This document shows, piece by piece, positions 5,436 through 5,519 of a stretch of 5,519 bases of DNA. Every line of letters starts with the position of its first letter. Positions within the stretch are counted from its first letter, which is position 1. Origin of the DNA: Defluviitaleaceae bacterium (GTDB lineage Bacteria; Bacillota_A; Clostridia; Lachnospirales; WQUN01); NCBI GenBank assembly GCA_009779525.1, contig WREB01000099.1:1-5519 (forward strand), given 5' to 3'. Made by a program: the position numbers and the translations under genes. The notes below the pieces were generated by a model. That model had not been told where the DNA came from, ran no database searches, and saw only the letters and a program-made list of their open reading frames with translations.

Positions 5436-5519
5436 AAGGCCGCTTTGAAGAAATCATAGGCTATTCGTTCAAGGACAAGGCGTTATTGACGAGGGCGCTC
5501 ACGCACAGCTCCAGCTCGC
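5432..5519 (+). CDS. rnc: Ribonuclease III, N-terminal fragment cut by the window edge
   Basis: Only the first 29 codons are present. They read MKGRFEEIIGYSFKDKALLT followed by RALTHSSSS, which matches the start of bacterial RNase III, where G-Y-x-F-x-D-x-x-L-L-x-x-A-L-T-H-x-S is the first conserved region of the endonuclease domain. RNase III cuts double-stranded RNA, including rRNA precursors. The catalytic signature (ERLEFLGD) lies beyond the edge. The start overlaps the acpP stop as ATGA, with GGAG (5424-5427) 4 nt before the ATG, which suggests translational coupling. The acpP-rnc order is common in Clostridia and many other bacteria, which supports the call despite the short length. Confidence 0.93.
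   Translation, partial: MKGRFEEIIGYSFKDKALLTRALTHSSSS

Overview
The window is bacterial and reads like an uncultured Bacillota, most likely a Clostridia-like lineage. The evidence is the compact order rpmF-plsX-acpP-rnc with no fab genes between, a four-cysteine L32, strong Shine-Dalgarno sequences, SigA-type promoters, and an LplC/YtcP-type sugar permease remnant. This is inferred from gene order and protein style, not from a search. Coding DNA is fairly GC-rich, while the 0.28 kb between the divergent sulfatase units is strongly AT-rich.

Left part (1-802, minus strand): a sulfatase gene runs off the left edge, leaving its N-terminal 194 codons. Just upstream of it, in the same direction, lies only the last 63 codons of a carbohydrate ABC-transporter permease. 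The fragment has the family's C-terminus and normal stop but no N-terminal two thirds, so it is a truncated gene.

Middle part (803-3853): an AT-rich spacer (803-1079) holds a plausible promoter, a thrice-repeated TATCGTT word and a possible tiny membrane peptide ORF. A plus-strand pair follows: a second, complete Cys-type sulfatase and a 409-residue protein with a sialidase-type Asp box, probably a beta-propeller of unknown specificity. None of the three enzymes has a signal peptide. With the permease remnant, this suggests import of a sulfated oligosaccharide followed by desulfation and further processing in the cytoplasm. The substrate cannot be read from the sequence.

Right part (3854-5519, plus strand): a housekeeping operon with its own promoter. 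It encodes ribosomal protein L32 (rpmF), phosphate acyltransferase PlsX, acyl carrier protein (acpP) and the first 29 codons of RNase III (rnc), which overlaps acpP by ATGA. PlsX makes acyl-phosphate from acyl-ACP for phospholipid synthesis, and AcpP is the acyl carrier it uses. A 9-bp inverted repeat lies at the predicted transcription start and touches the rpmF ribosome-binding site. Two hairpins lie between rpmF and plsX.

The most notable points are the broken permease at the edge of the AT-rich spacer, the unassigned propeller-like protein beside two sulfatases, and the regulatory-looking repeats. I see no mobile element, CRISPR array, tRNA or rRNA. No clearly unprecedented system is evident.
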